This document shows positions 42,101 through 50,468 of a DNA stretch of 64,000 bases, piece by piece. The notes beneath the pieces are model-generated. The model made no database searches. It worked only from the letters and a program-made list of their open reading frames with translations, and was not told the origin of the DNA. How positions within the stretch are numbered: position 1 is the stretch's first letter; each line of letters opens with the position of its first letter. Origin of the DNA: Massilia sp. CFBP 13721 (GTDB taxonomy: Bacteria; Pseudomonadota; Gammaproteobacteria; Burkholderiales; Burkholderiaceae_D); the NCBI RefSeq assembly GCF_014842025.1, contig NZ_JACYUY010000008.1:163099-227098 (forward strand), given 5' to 3'. The position numbers and the translations under genes are program-made.

Positions 42101-43066
42101 GTCGAGCGGCCGGTTACGGTAGGAGACGAAACAGCCGCTGGCGGGATCGCGCCGTTTCACGCCGTCGAGGTCGGTGCCGACCCAGAGCGTGCCGCCGGCG
42201 TCGTGGTAGAGCGCGGCCACGCGCGTCTCGCCCACGCCCTCCTGCCCGGCGAGCGCGCGCCGCTGGGGCGTGCCTTTTGCGAGGTCCCAGGCTTCCAGCC
42301 CGGCGTCGGTGCCGACCCAGAGCGTGTCTTTCGCCCCCGCCCCGTTGGGTCCCACCGAGAGCGCATTGATGCGCACGCGGCGCGGGTCGGCGTCGGGCGG
42401 CGCGAAGTGTTCCAGCTGGGCGGCGCCGGGCGCCAGGCGCGCCACGCCACGCGCCGTGCCGACCCAGAGCGCGCCGCCGCTGTCGAAGGCGAGCGCTCCG
42501 ACGGCGTCGCCGCCGAGGGCGCCGTCGTCGCCCGGATGGCGGATCGTGGCAAAGGCGCCGCTGACCGGGTCGAAGCGTTTCAGGCCGTCGCTGGTGCCCA
42601 GCCACAGCAAGCCCTTGCGGTCGGCGGCGATCGCGTTGACGCTGCGGTTGGCGCTGGCGGGCGTGCCCGCATCGGCCAGCGCATAGCGCACGAACTTGCC
42701 GCTTCCCGGGTCGAAGCGCGCCAGCCCGCCCTTGGTGCCGAACCAGAGGCGCCCTTCGGCATCCTCGAACGAAGCGTTGATGAAGGCATCGGGCAGCGAG
42801 CCGGGGTCTTGCGGGTCGGTCCGGTAGACGGTCATCTTGTAGCCGTCGTAGCGGTTCAGGCCGGCCTGGGTGCCGAACCACATGAAGCCCTGGCGGTCCT
42901 GCAGGATGTTCAGGACCGATTCCTGCGACAAGCCATGTTCGACCGACACGCGTTCGAAGCGCAGGTTGCGCTGGCTTCCCTGTTGCGGGTCGCCCCCGGC
43001 GGCGCCGGCGCTGCCCGCCAATGCCAGCGCAAGCAGCAGGCCCGCGCGCAAGATAGTGCCCAGCAT
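39104..43066 (-). CDS. Two-component sensor kinase with beta-propeller input and GAF domain
   Basis: A 1320-residue sensor. A signal peptide is followed by about 14 two-component-regulator-propeller repeats (for example GFMWFGTQAGLNRYDG, GRLWFGTKGGLARFDP, GTLWVGTDLDGVKRRD) building two seven-bladed periplasmic propellers. A Y_Y_Y domain (YQLEGFDKGWVDTDAARRFA, YTNLDPGTYVFRVRASN) precedes a single membrane helix near residue 800. In the cytoplasm a coiled coil, a GAF domain (~870-1040) and a kinase core follow, with phospho-acceptor His1081 (VAGVAHELNTPIGN) and an ATPase ending in GTGLGLNIAHTIA. There is no receiver domain and no response regulator beside it. Such sensors often detect polysaccharides; ligand unknown. 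Confidence 0.92.
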   Translation of the reverse strand: MLGTILRAGLLLALALAGSAGAAGGDPQQGSQRNLRFERVSVEHGLSQESVLNILQDRQGFMWFGTQAGLNRYDGYKMTVYRTDPQDPGSLPDAFINASFEDAEGRLWFGTKGGLARFDPGSGKFVRYALADAGTPASANRSVNAIAADRKGLLWLGTSDGLKRFDPVSGAFATIRHPGDDGALGGDAVGALAFDSGGALWVGTARGVARLAPGAAQLEHFAPPDADPRRVRINALSVGPNGAGAKDTLWVGTDAGLEAWDLAKGTPQRRALAGQEGVGETRVAALYHDAGGTLWVGTDLDGVKRRDPASGCFVSYRNRPLDPHSLSDNQVSAIRIDRSGTLWVGTRVRGLSRTDLASGGFSNFSFRPDGGYRIGFEKARDVAVRADGKVWIGTTGGGLVLLDPESGATTQLRHQPGRADTIPSDVVHSLSIVGERLYVGSAGALAWSDVRGGPFHPVALPGLGTTVVQDVQRTRDGTLWAVTRAGLYQLDDDLRVRQSWRHDPRNPAGIGDNTLFQMVEDAQGMLWIGTDNGLDRFDRRSGVFTHYRHDPHNPGSLRHNRVYAVTVSRRGQLWVGTAGGLHLLDRDSAGRAAFRLVRLRDAPEPLPIGAVLEDGQGRLWASMTDGIGRYDPASGQYKHYTAKDGLNEGTFYVGSSARGPDGQLHFGGVNGLVSFMPAAIRDNPYPPAVRITDFLVFNKPQRLATAVDRTREITLTQRESVFSFEFAGLHYAAPGSNRYAYQLEGFDKGWVDTDAARRFATYTNLDPGTYVFRVRASNKDGVWSDVPAAVTVTITPPWWKSWWFRLLALALGAALLAAGYRMRIRALTQQKNMLEREVSARTAELMLQKDAAELRKREAEEQEVAADSARRNIALLSDIGRRLTANLDTEAIMATLYEHVQVLMEAPVFAVAVARPDGALFDFAYAVVDGRRCPSAQGDRRIGEVEQRQLAAWCIEHGREVFINELAQDAARYLPGVDPQEVAAYALPCARDAGSAHPLPQSFLYVPVAVGQRVLGALGVQSFAPRAYQRVHLDMLRTLAAYVAVALDNAQAYRQLKDVQGQLAAQEKLASLGSLVAGVAHELNTPIGNSLLMASTLHEKTLHIMQALDSAALRRAELEGYMEAAGEASQLIVRSLHQAADLVNSFRQVSVDQASAQRRRFDLAQACQEILATLMNKVRLAGHTLTLAVPGGIIMDSYPGPLGQVLINFVNNALLHAFDGPGGSMRLSAEPIDQHWVRIVFADDGRGIAREHLPRVFDPFFTTRMGQGGTGLGLNIAHTIATSLMKGAIRVEGAPGGGTVFILELPLRVAEARAPAPAAA

Positions 43067-43177
43067 AGTCTCAAAAGAATCGGATTCAGAATGGGTAATC
43101 TACCAGAGCTTCTTAAAGAGTTGAAATAAATTAAGACTTCCGCAATGCCGACGCCGCTGCTATAATGCGTCTCACGG

Positions 43178-43254
43178 GCGGCTGTAGCTCAGCTGGATAG
43201 AGTACTTGGCTACGAACCAAGGGGTCGTGGGTTCGATTCCTGCCAGCCGCACCA
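43178..43254 (+). tRNA. tRNA-Arg (ACG), copy 1
   Basis: A 77-base tRNA with encoded CCA. The acceptor stem GCGGCTG pairs with CAGCCGC, the anticodon loop is CTACGAA (anticodon ACG, decoding CGN Arg after A34 deamination), and the T-loop is TTCGATT. It has its own promoter: TTCCGC at 43138, 17 bases, TATAAT at 43161-43166. It is identical in sequence to the three copies that follow. Confidence 0.97.
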
Positions 43255-43265
43255 CGAAATACGAA

Positions 43266-43292
43266 GGCCAGATCGCGAGATCTGGCCTTTTT
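43266..43292 (+). terminator. Terminator of tRNA-Arg copy 1
   Basis: GGCCAGATC-GCGA-GATCTGGCC followed by T5: a nine-base stem capped by a GNRA tetraloop, 11 bases after the CCA end. Confidence 0.93.
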
Positions 43293-43329
43293 CGTTGTGG
43301 GCGCGCTCTCGCGGCGCTGCTGGATGACC

Positions 43330-43456
43330 GTAGGGTGGGCGCCCTGTGCCCACGCGGAAAGTCGCGCTTTGCCGACAATTCAAGAACCGTGATCGCTGCA
43401 GTGAAACGCGTTTCGTCAATGCCCGGTTCCGCGTGGGCACGGGGCGCCCACGCTAC
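43330..43456. repeat. GTAGGGTGG-family pair between tRNA copies 1 and 2
   Basis: GTAGGGTGGGCGCCCTGTGC at the left and GGGGCGCCCACGCTAC at the right face inward (last CTAC instead of CCTAC shows decay). It separates the first tRNA terminator from the second tRNA promoter. Confidence 0.8.
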
Positions 43457-43519
43457 TTTTATCGACGCCAACACAAGCCTTCCCATTTCGCCAACGCCCC
43501 GCTATAATGCGTGCTTCGG

Positions 43520-43596
43520 GCGGCTGTAGCTCAGCTGGATAGAGTACTTGGCTACGAACCAAGGGGTCGTGGGTTCGATTCCTGCCAGCCGCACCA
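43520..43596 (+). tRNA. tRNA-Arg (ACG), copy 2
   Basis: Identical to copy 1 over all 77 bases. Its promoter is TTCCCA (43480-43485), a 17-base spacer and TATAAT (43503-43508), with a GC-rich discriminator as expected for growth-rate-controlled stable RNA genes. Confidence 0.97.
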
Positions 43597-43606
43597 CGAA
43601 TACGTA

Positions 43607-43633
43607 GGCCAGATCGCGAGATCTGGCCTTTTT
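43607..43633 (+). terminator. Terminator of tRNA-Arg copy 2
   Basis: The same GGCCAGATC-GCGA-GATCTGGCC-T5 hairpin as after copy 1. Confidence 0.93.
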
Positions 43634-43672
43634 CGTTATGGGCACTCCCCTTGCAACGCCCTTGGATTATTC

Positions 43673-43841
43673 GTAGGGTGGTCGGCTCCACCACCAAAGT
43701 AGGCGCATTGGCTCCACATGCGCCGCCCACGCGTCCAACCAGTGTATGAACAATCGTGCAGTTGCTTGAAAGCCGCCTGAACGCGTGGGCGGCGCGCATG
43801 CAACCTAGTTGCGAGCGCCCGGGTGGAGCCGACCACCCTAC
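43673..43841. repeat. GTAGGGTGG-family pair between tRNA copies 2 and 3
   Basis: GTAGGGTGGTCGGCTCCACC and GGTGGAGCCGACCACCCTAC are exact reverse complements. Inner arms GCCGCCCACGCGT and ACGCGTGGGCGGC also pair. It is the same nested design as the 208-bp units at 62452-64000. Confidence 0.85.
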
Positions 43842-43906
43842 GGTTTTGCAAGCGCCAAGTCGACACTTCCCATTTCGCCAATGCCCCGCTATAATGCGTG
43901 CCTCGG

Positions 43907-43983
43907 GCGGCTGTAGCTCAGCTGGATAGAGTACTTGGCTACGAACCAAGGGGTCGTGGGTTCGATTCCTGCCAGCCGCACCA
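43907..43983 (+). tRNA. tRNA-Arg (ACG), copy 3
   Basis: Identical to copies 1 and 2. Promoter TTCCCA (43867-43872), 17-base spacer, TATAAT (43890-43895). Confidence 0.97.
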
Positions 43984-43993
43984 CGAATACGAA

Positions 43994-44020
43994 GGCCAGA
44001 TCGCGAGATCTGGCCTTTTT
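43994..44020 (+). terminator. Terminator of tRNA-Arg copy 3
   Basis: The same GCGA-capped nine-base hairpin with T5. Confidence 0.93.
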
Positions 44021-44115
44021 CGTTTGGGAATGGAATACCGTGGAACGCAACAATTTCCGGTGCCGGCGCAAACACTTCCCATTTTGCCAATGTCCCGCTA
44101 TAATGCGTGCTTCGG

Positions 44116-44192
44116 GCGGCTGTAGCTCAGCTGGATAGAGTACTTGGCTACGAACCAAGGGGTCGTGGGTTCGATTCCTGCCAGCCGCACCA
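44116..44192 (+). tRNA. tRNA-Arg (ACG), copy 4
   Basis: Identical to copies 1-3. Promoter TTCCCA (44076-44081), 17-base spacer, TATAAT (44099-44104). No GTAGGGTGG repeat lies between copies 3 and 4, so this spacer is the shortest. Confidence 0.97.
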
Positions 44193-44203
44193 CAGTTTCA
44201 AGG

Positions 44204-44235
44204 AAATGGCTCAGAAGAGATTCTGAGCCATTTTT
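44204..44235 (+). terminator. Terminator of tRNA-Arg copy 4 (different sequence)
   Basis: AAATGGCTCAGAA-GAGA-TTCTGAGCCATTT with a T5 tail. Unlike the other three it has its own sequence and probably marks the original 3' edge of the array. Confidence 0.92.
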
Positions 44236-44599
44236 CTTTTCCGCTTCCTGTATTCCATACTTCCTCCCCACCAGCGAGCGCGACCGGCATGCACATGTTC
44301 CGAGTCTTAAACGAGGCTTAGCTCAGCACAGGAACATCACCTCTCTTCATGTAGGACCAGGACGACATTACCTGAGCAACATCTCAGCGTTTTCCACTCA
44401 ACAATTGCTTTGAAATTCGCCTCCTATGAGAAATAGTGGTTTCGCCAGCGCCATGCCGTGAATTTCGTTGTGGAATCGACTGTCGCCGCAGAGTCACACG
44501 GCTTGCAAATGCGCTGCGTTAGCGCTTGCCTTTGCTAGCATGAAGTCCCCGATTGCATAACCCTGCCGCAGGACGCGGCTGATATCGCGAGAGGACGTT
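44236..44599. other. Gene-free stretch before the PEP-CTERM gene
   Basis: These 364 bases are less GC-rich than the surroundings and contain no credible gene. An eight-base inverted pair around ATGTTCC/GGAACAT (about 44295-44328) is the only structure I see, and no sigma-54 PrsR-type promoter could be placed upstream of 44600. Confidence 0.5.
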
Positions 44600-45151
44600 A
44601 TGAAAAAATCATTATTAGCTGCAGTGGTATTGGCGAGCGCTTCGTTCGCTGCCCCGGCCGCATGGGCGCAGACGGACATCAGCAGCCCGCCGCAGGCCCT
44701 CGACCTGATCGACGGTTCCGCCTTCTTCGGCGACAGCTTCGACGCCGGCAACAGCGGCAACACCTTCGCCGACCAGTTCAGCTTCAGTGTGACCGGCACC
44801 GTCGGCCAGAACCTCGATGCCATCGTCGCTTCGGTCAGCCGTACCGCCGATGCCGGCCTCGACATCACCGGCATCTGGCTGTTCGACGGCGACGACACCC
44901 TGCTGAGCGAGGGGACCTCGATGGAGAGCGGCGCGGTGGACGTATGGACGGTCGCCGGGGGCAACCTGAGCGCGGGGGATTACTACCTGCGCGTCAACGG
45001 CACGGTGGTGTCCGACGACGGCGCCTCCTTCGGCGGAGCGATGATGCTCATGCCGGTGCCGGAACCCGGCGCCTACGGCATGATGCTGGGCGGCCTCGGC
45101 ATCCTGGGCTTCCTGGCGCGGCACCGCAAGGCCAAGCGCGACCAAGCGTAA
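44600..45151 (+). CDS. FxDxF-type PEP-CTERM sorted exported protein
   Basis: A 183-residue exported protein. It has the signal peptide MKKSLLAAVVLASASFAAPAAWA, a central beta-rich domain containing FADQFSFSVTG and ADAGLDITGIWLFDGD, and a C-terminal sorting signal VPEPGAYGMMLGGLGILGFLARHRK. That signal has the PEP motif, a hydrophobic helix and an Arg/Lys-rich tail recognised by exosortase (EpsH/XrtA). It resembles the FxDxF PEP-CTERM subfamily of betaproteobacteria, associated with exopolysaccharide-linked surface proteins. No exosortase gene is in this window. It is convergent with the hybrid kinase gene at 45199. Confidence 0.9.
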   Translation: MKKSLLAAVVLASASFAAPAAWAQTDISSPPQALDLIDGSAFFGDSFDAGNSGNTFADQFSFSVTGTVGQNLDAIVASVSRTADAGLDITGIWLFDGDDTLLSEGTSMESGAVDVWTVAGGNLSAGDYYLRVNGTVVSDDGASFGGAMMLMPVPEPGAYGMMLGGLGILGFLARHRKAKRDQA

Positions 45152-45198
45152 CGCGCCCGGTGCGGCGCAGCGCAAGCTCCGCCGCACCTTTCATCCCT

Positions 45199-47102
<1,904 letters not shown>

Positions 47103-47103
<1 letters not shown>

Positions 47104-47738
47104 CAGCTGCTTCCCTTGACGACACGATTGGCGACCGTAAGCAGGCGCGAACTGAGTTTCACGTTATTCCTCTCTGCCGAGTCGAGCGAGACGTCGAACC
47201 GCACCCGCTCCTCGATAATCCTGAAATTGATGACGCTGCCGCTCTGCAGGCCGAGGTCGCACTCGGTGACCGTCAGCAGGGCCGCCGGCGCCTCCGCAGT
47301 TGCCCCGGCGGCCCCCCGCAGCACCCGCGCCGCGCGCGCATTGTCGGTGCCGGCCACGAACAGCAGGTGGACCGGGGCCGGCTCGTTCTCGCGCAGCGTG
47401 CGCACCACGACCGGGCGGCCGCGCACCTGGCGTCCCGCCACCACGCGCGCCAGCTCGGCCGCCATGTCGTCGGAACCGACCACGCCGATCGTCAAGGGCG
47501 AAGCGCCGTCGGCGAACGCGGCGGCGGGAAAATCGGCATAGCCGAGAAACTTGTAGAGAAAGGCGGCCTTGACGCGGCGCTCGAGCATCTGGCTGCTCCC
47601 GCCCTGCGCGACTGCCGGCACGACCGGCAGCACGCCGCCCGCGAACACGGCCGCGGCGCAGGCCAGCGCCCAGCCGGCGACGCGCCGGCGCGCGGGAGAA
47701 GATTGCTGCGAGGTTCGGAAAAAGCGATGTCGGGTCAT
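47103..47738 (-). CDS. YfiR family periplasmic regulator (DUF4154)
   Basis: A 211-residue exported protein. After a long twin-basic N-terminus and signal segment, the mature part shows RRVKAAFLYKFLGYADFPAAAF, LTIGVVGSDDMAAELARVV, RTLRENEPAPVHLLFVAG, and the C-terminal INFRIIEERVRFDVSLDSAERNNVKLSSRLLTVA. These are the standard YfiR blocks (VKAAFLYNFAKFVEWP; VRFEINLDAARRAGLKISSKLL). In Pseudomonas YfiR holds the diguanylate cyclase YfiN inactive in response to envelope redox stress. Here the coupled partner is a histidine kinase instead. The Cys pair used for redox sensing is reduced to one visible Cys (VTECDLG). Confidence 0.9.
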
Positions 47739-47962
47739 TGGCCGGGGTTAAATTTGCAGGTCACGCTCGTGCATGGCGCTGGAACGGCTGGCGCACACCC
47801 GGTTCGCCAAGCTCGTCAAGTTTGCCACATCGGCCATGCACCATGCATCGAACACATGATAGCCGGGCGAGAACAATATCGGCAGTGCGGACATAGGGCA
47901 AGTTGCAGCGGGCATACCCGCCGGATCTTGCGTCCAATGTTGCAAAGCCATGAATTGTTTCG

Positions 47963-47974
47963 TGACATATGTCA
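47963..47974. promoter_or_regulatory. Perfect 12-bp palindrome TGACATATGTCA
   Basis: A dyad in AT-rich sequence upstream of the orphan terminator and 225 bases upstream of the YfiR start. Its shape suits a dimeric regulator, but I cannot name one. Confidence 0.45.
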
Positions 47975-48170
47975 TGGTAAAACATTTTCTCAAATGCACC
48001 AAGGAGTGTGGAGTAGGCGTGCGCATTTACCGCCCTATACAACATCAATGACAGTCATCAATAATCTCAATTGGCCTGCATTATTGCAATGCAGCATAAT
48101 CCGTCCTGTCTCCTCTATTTTCCTCCCAGGAAATTAGATTCAGCCCGCTCCCGTGAGCGGGCTTTTTTTT
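47975..48170 (+). ncRNA. Putative small RNA (or 29-codon leader) ending at an orphan terminator
   Basis: A strong terminator (48142-48170) on the + strand has no gene in front of it, because the nearest gene (YfiR) reads the other way. The ~170 bases upstream include a hairpin CTGCATT-ATTGC-AATGCAG (around 48075-48095) and a weak 29-codon frame starting at ATG 48048 without a ribosome site. A small regulatory RNA is the simplest reading; the 5' end is a guess. Confidence 0.35.
48142..48170 (+). terminator. Rho-independent terminator, target of the IS insertion
   Basis: AGCCCGCTC-CCGT-GAGCGGGCT followed by T8. The IS at 48172 begins one base after the T run, and its target duplication (TTTTTTTG) is made of these Ts. 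Confidence 0.93.
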
Positions 48171-48171
48171 G

Positions 48172-49240
48172 GGCGCTGTCACCGTTCGCTATGGATGAGG
48201 CTTGAACTGCTGAGCTGTTTCGCGGTCGAACCCATATCGCCATCGATAGGGATCTGCCATGAAAGCGCCAGCGTTCAAGAGGTGGTTCGCGGCATTGCCG
48301 ACACTGAATCAGCCGCAGCGGCTACGGGTACTCGAGGCCTTGCGGCCGGCGGCCGGGCTGCACCAGCTGCTCGCGCTGATCGACCAAGTGCGCGGCCCCG
48401 GGCGCCGCTGCCCGCATTGCTGCTGTTCCGGCTGGCACCGTCATGGCCACGCGAACGGCCTGCAGCGCTATCGCTGCCGCCAGTGCCAGCGCACTTACAA
48501 CGACCTCACCGGCACGCCGCTGGCTCGGCTGAGGTTGCGCGCCAAATGGCTGGACTGCTTCTCTGCGCTGCTCGCGTCGCGCCCGGTGCGCGCAGCGGCA
48601 GAGCAGCTGCAAGTGCACCGCAATACCGCATTCAGATGGCGCCACCGTTTTCTCGAGCGGGTCAAGGACGACCGGCCCTCGTGCCTGAACGGCATCGCCG
48701 AGGCCGACGAAATGTTCCTGCTCGAATCACAGAAAGGGTCACGCAAGCTCGACCGGGCACCGCGCAAGCGCGGCGGCGCAGCGGGCAGGCGCGGCATCTC
48801 GCGCGAGCTCGACTGCATCCTGGTGGCGCGCGACCGCAGCGGCCGGACAATCGACGCCGCCACCGGACGCGGCGCCCTGAACAAGGCGCAACTCGAGCGC
48901 CATTTGCTGCCTTACCTCGACCGGCAAGTGCTGCTGGTCACCGACGCGCATGCGGCTTACCGCGCCTTCGCACGTGCGCACGGCATTGCGCACCAGGCCG
49001 TCAATCTGCGCGCCAGCGAACGCGTCCGCCGCGAGGCGGCAGGCGCTATCCACGTTCAGAATGTGAATGCCTATCACCGCCGCTTGCGTGAATGGCTGGC
49101 GCGGTTCCACGGCATCGCGTCGCGCTACCTGCCGAATTACCTGGGCTGGCGCCGGGCGCTCGATGGCGGCAAGGTCACTTCTGCCGATCAATTGCTGCGC
49201 CTGGCGATCGGCCCCATCCACAGCGAACGGTGACAGCGCC
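48172..49240 (+). mobile_element. Complete IS1595-family insertion sequence
   Basis: A 1069-bp element. The terminal inverted repeats GGCGCTGTCACCGTTCGCTA (48172-) and their complement (ending 49240) match at 25 of 26 positions. It is flanked by an exact 8-bp target duplication TTTTTTTG (48164-48171 and 49241-49248), as expected for this family, so it is recent and intact. A single transposase gene fills it and its stop codon lies in the right terminal repeat. No passenger gene is present. Confidence 0.95.
48259..49233 (+). CDS. IS1595-family transposase
   Basis: A 324-residue transposase. The N-terminal zinc ribbon CPHC...YRCRQC (residues ~54-78) binds the terminal repeats, and a helix-turn-helix (RAAAEQLQVHRNTAFRWRHRFL) follows. 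The DDE-type catalytic core has NGIAEADEMFLLES (first Asp), LLVTDAHAAYRAFA (second) and NVNAYHRRLREWLARFHGIASRYLPNYLGWRR, where the third residue is the Asn/His-type variant typical of IS1595/ISXO2 elements. All motifs are intact, so it should be active. It starts 87 bases inside the left end. Confidence 0.95.
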   Translation: MKAPAFKRWFAALPTLNQPQRLRVLEALRPAAGLHQLLALIDQVRGPGRRCPHCCCSGWHRHGHANGLQRYRCRQCQRTYNDLTGTPLARLRLRAKWLDCFSALLASRPVRAAAEQLQVHRNTAFRWRHRFLERVKDDRPSCLNGIAEADEMFLLESQKGSRKLDRAPRKRGGAAGRRGISRELDCILVARDRSGRTIDAATGRGALNKAQLERHLLPYLDRQVLLVTDAHAAYRAFARAHGIAHQAVNLRASERVRREAAGAIHVQNVNAYHRRLREWLARFHGIASRYLPNYLGWRRALDGGKVTSADQLLRLAIGPIHSER

Positions 49241-49395
49241 TTTTTTTGCGCCGCATGCCTTTGCCTGCGCGACTGGCAGCGGCTCCCGCCGATCGGGCCG
49301 CCCGCTTTGCCTCCCGCGCTTCACCATGCCGACAGGCAGCCACCTTTTAGTGTACGATTCGGCCATGTTTTTGAATATACAACAGGCCGTTCCCC

Positions 49396-50232
49396 ATGTT
49401 CGCTTCCGGTAACCCAGCGTCGTCCGCCGCCCGCACCGCTTCTTCCTATGACTGGCGCGCCAGCGCGCTCGGCGATCCGGCGCAGTGGCCGCAGCCGCTG
49501 CGCACGGCCGCCGATCTGATGTTCAACACGCCGTTGCCGATGCTGCTGGCCTGGGGCGAGCAGCCGCTGGTGCTGTACAACGAAGCCTACGCGGCGCTGG
49601 CCGGTCCCGGCCTGGCGCGCGCGCCGGGCGGTACGGTGCCGGCGCTGCTGCCGCCGCCCCTGGCCGCTGCGGCCGAGGCGCTGGCGGCGGCGCGGCGCGG
49701 CGAGCCGGCCTGCGTGCCCGGGGCGCAGCTGGACTTCGGCGGCGCAGCGGCGCGCTTCGACCTCTACTTCACTCCGCTCAGCGAAGCCCACCAGCCCGGC
49801 GGCGTGCTGTGCGCGCTCGCTCCAGCTACCGACGCAGTGCAGGCGCAGCCGGCCGAGGAGCCGGGCACCCTGAGCATCCTGGTGGTCGAGGACAATCTCG
49901 ATTCGCAGTACCTGGTGTGCGAGATGCTCAAGGCCTTTGGCTACGAAGCCGACGGCGTGGCCCACCCGGACGACGCGCTGGCGCACCTCGCCGCGCGCCA
50001 TTACCACGTGCTGTTTACCGACGTCAGCCTGCCCGGCATGTCCGGCGTCGACCTCGCGCGGCTGGCGCTGCAGCGCTATGCGCACATGAAAGTGATCTTT
50101 GCCTCTGGCTACGGCGATATGCTGCTGCGCCACCTGGACTTCCCTTACCAGTCGCTGCAAAAGCCCTACGAGCTCGACCAGCTGCAAGATGCGCTCGGGC
50201 AAGTCAGCAGCGCATTACGGACGGGCGCCTGA
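49396..50232 (+). CDS. PAS-like domain / receiver protein (response regulator)
   Basis: A 278-residue protein. The N-terminal half (SYDWRASALGDPAQWPQPLRTAADLMFNTPLPMLLAWGE, then LVLYNEAYAAL) is the PAS-like input that often opens kinases of this group (W-P-x-x-L...P-M-x-x-x-W-G...Y-N). The C-terminal half is a receiver (LSILVVEDNLDSQYLVCEMLKAFGYEA, phospho-acceptor Asp in VLFTDVSLPGMSG, switch Lys in LQKPYELDQL). There is no output or kinase domain, so it probably relays phosphate or binds a partner, most simply the hybrid kinase 237 bases downstream. Confidence 0.85.
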   Translation: MFASGNPASSAARTASSYDWRASALGDPAQWPQPLRTAADLMFNTPLPMLLAWGEQPLVLYNEAYAALAGPGLARAPGGTVPALLPPPLAAAAEALAAARRGEPACVPGAQLDFGGAAARFDLYFTPLSEAHQPGGVLCALAPATDAVQAQPAEEPGTLSILVVEDNLDSQYLVCEMLKAFGYEADGVAHPDDALAHLAARHYHVLFTDVSLPGMSGVDLARLALQRYAHMKVIFASGYGDMLLRHLDFPYQSLQKPYELDQLQDALGQVSSALRTGA

Positions 50233-50468
50233 GTGGCGCCCAGGCGTGTGCAGTCAAACCGCCCGGCCGGGCTAGAATGGCCGGGTGCGGCCTTTCGTCG
50301 CATCCGCACCGACGCTTGCGCGCGCCATGCCGCCGCCCAGCCCCTGATCCAGTCCAACTGCAGCCGAATCCCTGCTTTGCCCATGCTTTCCACTAATACG
50401 CTACCGTGCCCTCCCCGCCCCGCCGCTGCCGCGGGCGCGTCCGCCATGCCGGTTGCCGGAGGCGCCGC

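Noticed and set aside
44193..44413. Frames of 60-110 codons inside the tRNA array and its spacers (both strands), some sharing VVGSIPASRTT-like text
   Set aside because: The shared peptide is translated from the T-arm and CCA end of identical tRNA genes.
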